From contig JAFUFJ010000014.1 of NCBI GenBank assembly GCA_017469955.1, positions 1 through 64,000 on the forward strand: DNA of 64,000 nt. The letters are read 5' to 3'. Origin of the DNA: Prevotella sp. (GTDB lineage: Bacteria; Bacteroidota; Bacteroidia; Bacteroidales; Bacteroidaceae). A program made the translations under genes and the position numbers. Each line of letters opens with the position of its first letter. The first letter of the stretch is position 1. Under the pieces are notes generated by a model that saw only the letters and a list, made by a program, of their open reading frames with translations, did no database searches and had not been told where the DNA came from. This document shows, piece by piece, positions 62,077 through 64,000 of this stretch.

Positions 62077-63981
62077 ATGGATAAAAACACTACAACAGGT
62101 TTCGTTCTCATCATTCTCGTATTGCTGATTTTCAGCTGGTGGTCACAACCTTCTGAAGAACAGCGCCGTGCACAGTTCGTACAAGACTCTATTGAGCAAG
62201 CCAGCATTCAACAAGCTCAGCATGAAGCCGAACTGAAAGAACTCGCACAAAGTCAGGAAGCACGCCAGCAAGTGCTGGCCGATTCGACAGCACTCTTCCA
62301 TGCAGCACTCACTGGGGAGGCAAAACAGATTGTGCTTAAGAATGAAAAAACAGAACTTACCTTCTCTACAAAAGGAGCAAACGTCGAAAAAGCCGTCATC
62401 AAGGGGTACAATGACCAAGAAGGAAACCCTGACCTCACCCTCTTTGAAGGTGGCAAAGAACAGCAAATCAACTACATGCTCTCTGCCAAAGAGACCAACA
62501 TTGAGACGCAGAGCCTCTATTTCCAAGTCACAGAATCAAACGACACGTCTGCGACCTTCGTGGCTGAAGCCGGAGACAACAAGAACATAACCATCCGTTA
62601 TCAATTGGGAAAAGACTACCTGCTTCACATGCAAATGAAAACAGAAGGCATGGCCGGGCTGTTTGCTCCCAACACCAATCAGATGGACATCTCTTGGACT
62701 GGCATGTGTAGACAGCAAGAACGTGGCTTCATGTTTGAGAACCGTTATGCCACGCTGACATATAAAAAAGACGGGGCTTCGACCGACCATCTGAGCGAAA
62801 CTTCCGAGAAAACCAAGACTATTGAGGAGCAACTCAACTGGGTTGCATTCAAAGACCAGTTCTTCTCAAGCATCATGATTGCCAAGAACGACTTTGCGTC
62901 CCAAGCCACACTCACCTCGATTCCGCAGCAGAAAGGCTCCGAATATCTGAAAGAATACCGGGCACAGCTGAAGACTTTCTTCGACCCGACCGGCCAGGAA
63001 GCTACCGAATTTGAGTTCTACTATGGCCCTAACGATTTCAGAATTCTTCAAAATACTGAAAAGGAAAGCACATTCGGCAAAGACCTTCAGCTGAAAAAGC
63101 TCGTCTATCTCGGATGGTGGATTGTCCGCTGGATTAACCGTTGGTTCACGGTTTATGTCTTCGACTGGCTCACAAGACTTGGACTCAACATGGGCATAGT
63201 GCTCATTCTCATCACGCTATTGCTAAAAGCCATCACATTCCCGCTGGTGAAAAAGAGCTACATGTCGTCAGCAAAGATGCGCGTACTGAAGCCGAAACTC
63301 GACGCCGCTACAGCCCAATATGACAAACCAGAAGACCAGATGATGAAGCAACAGGCCATGATGAGCGAGTATGCAAAGTACGGCGTCTCGCCTCTATCAG
63401 GCTGCTTGCCTATGCTAATACAGATGCCTATCTGGATTGCCATGTTCAATTTTGTGCCTAATGCCATACAACTGCGTGGCGAAAGCTTCTTGTGGATCAA
63501 AGACCTTTCTACGTATGACCCCATTGTTGAATGGGGAAAGAACATCTGGCTCATTGGCGATCACCTGTCGCTCACCTGCATTCTTTTCTGTGGAGGCAAC
63601 ATTCTCTATTCAATGATGACCATGCGGCAGCAGCGCGATCAAATGGTAGGACAACAGGCCGAACAAATGAAGATGATGCAATGGATGATGTATCTCATGC
63701 CACTGATGTTCTTCTTCATGTTCAATGACTATTCAAGTGGTCTTAACTTCTATTATTTCGTCTCACTTTTCTTCTCGGCTGCCATCATGTGGACACTCAG
63801 AAAAACCACTAACGATGCAAAACTCTTGGCATCCCTTGAGCGACGTTATGAGGAGAACAAGAACAACCCACAAAAGAAAAACAGCGGATTGGCTGCACGA
63901 CTCCAAGCCATGCAGGAACAGCAGATGGAAATGCAACGCCAACGCGAAGAGATGATCAAGCGCAGAAATCAACAGAAATAA
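62077..63981 (+). CDS. yidC: Membrane protein insertase YidC
   Basis: The 634-residue protein inserts and folds inner-membrane proteins. It has the N-terminal anchor (FVLIILVLLIFSWWSQ), a large periplasmic beta domain (about 70-340, with FSTKGANVEKAVIKGY) and the conserved five-helix core (LGLNMGIVLILITLLLKAIT, YGVSPLSGCLPMLIQMPIWI, and NFYYFVSLFFSAAIMW) ending in a basic tail. The last 19 bases of the window include an ATG at 63996, which may start the next gene. Confidence 0.97.
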   Translation: MDKNTTTGFVLIILVLLIFSWWSQPSEEQRRAQFVQDSIEQASIQQAQHEAELKELAQSQEARQQVLADSTALFHAALTGEAKQIVLKNEKTELTFSTKGANVEKAVIKGYNDQEGNPDLTLFEGGKEQQINYMLSAKETNIETQSLYFQVTESNDTSATFVAEAGDNKNITIRYQLGKDYLLHMQMKTEGMAGLFAPNTNQMDISWTGMCRQQERGFMFENRYATLTYKKDGASTDHLSETSEKTKTIEEQLNWVAFKDQFFSSIMIAKNDFASQATLTSIPQQKGSEYLKEYRAQLKTFFDPTGQEATEFEFYYGPNDFRILQNTEKESTFGKDLQLKKLVYLGWWIVRWINRWFTVYVFDWLTRLGLNMGIVLILITLLLKAITFPLVKKSYMSSAKMRVLKPKLDAATAQYDKPEDQMMKQQAMMSEYAKYGVSPLSGCLPMLIQMPIWIAMFNFVPNAIQLRGESFLWIKDLSTYDPIVEWGKNIWLIGDHLSLTCILFCGGNILYSMMTMRQQRDQMVGQQAEQMKMMQWMMYLMPLMFFFMFNDYSSGLNFYYFVSLFFSAAIMWTLRKTTNDAKLLASLERRYEENKNNPQKKNSGLAARLQAMQEQQMEMQRQREEMIKRRNQQK

Positions 63982-64000
63982 CACCAGAAACGATTATGAA

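Overview
The window looks like chromosomal DNA of an anaerobic Bacteroidales bacterium, most likely Prevotella or a close relative. The evidence is the Bacteroidetes promoter form TTTG-N19/20-TAnnTTTG before several genes, an alanine/glutamate-rich tail on ribosomal protein S16, the marker genes DUF4295, DUF3256, DUF3078 and an Oar-like TonB receptor, and rubrerythrin plus pyruvate phosphate dikinase. I found no rRNA, tRNA, insertion sequence or prophage. About 60 protein genes are called, mostly on the minus strand.

Layout. 1-389 is the end of a CRISPR array cut by the left edge, followed by decayed sequence. 718-6159 holds small accessory genes and an RNA methyltransferase. 6210-10275 carries two HU-type genes, rimO and ftsY. 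10781-14699 is a plus-strand methyltransferase plus three glycosyltransferases. 14782-19033 has rpsP, galE, an acidic unknown protein and a GHL10-type hydrolase. 19253-25480 has DUF4295, rpmG, rpmB, a CE15 esterase, cinA, tsaD, map, a HAD phosphatase, smpB and a DMP19-like gene. 25839-33821 is a carbohydrate and outer-membrane block (GH78, cupin, BACON/OB-fold lipoprotein, TonB receptor). 34061-41437 has rsmE, a bifunctional nuclease, a nucleoside-type transporter, two envelope proteins and ppdK. 41908-48385 has rlmD, ansA, rubrerythrin, dapA and tex. 48587-49819 is an AbiE-like two-gene cassette between 110-bp direct repeats. 49851-57420 is a minus-strand run from mazG through RNase Z, an L,D-transpeptidase, an ECF sigma factor with a probable anti-sigma partner and truA to an EamA transporter. 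57522-63981 has valS, a DUF3078 barrel protein and yidC.

The most unusual observation is in the gaps between genes. Nine intergenic arrays, in four sequence families, are built from units of 22 bp (20-22 bp in one family). In three families the units pair A-tracts with T-tracts in one imperfect dyad, and many arrays have five units (about 110 bp). The units are not coding. A second dispersed element carries a complete promoter and lies directly upstream of three unrelated genes, always pointing at the gene. A third candidate is a short stand-alone RNA gene at 37328-37397 with a perfect promoter and a terminator but no reading frame. Function statements rest on motif recognition by eye; no database search was run.
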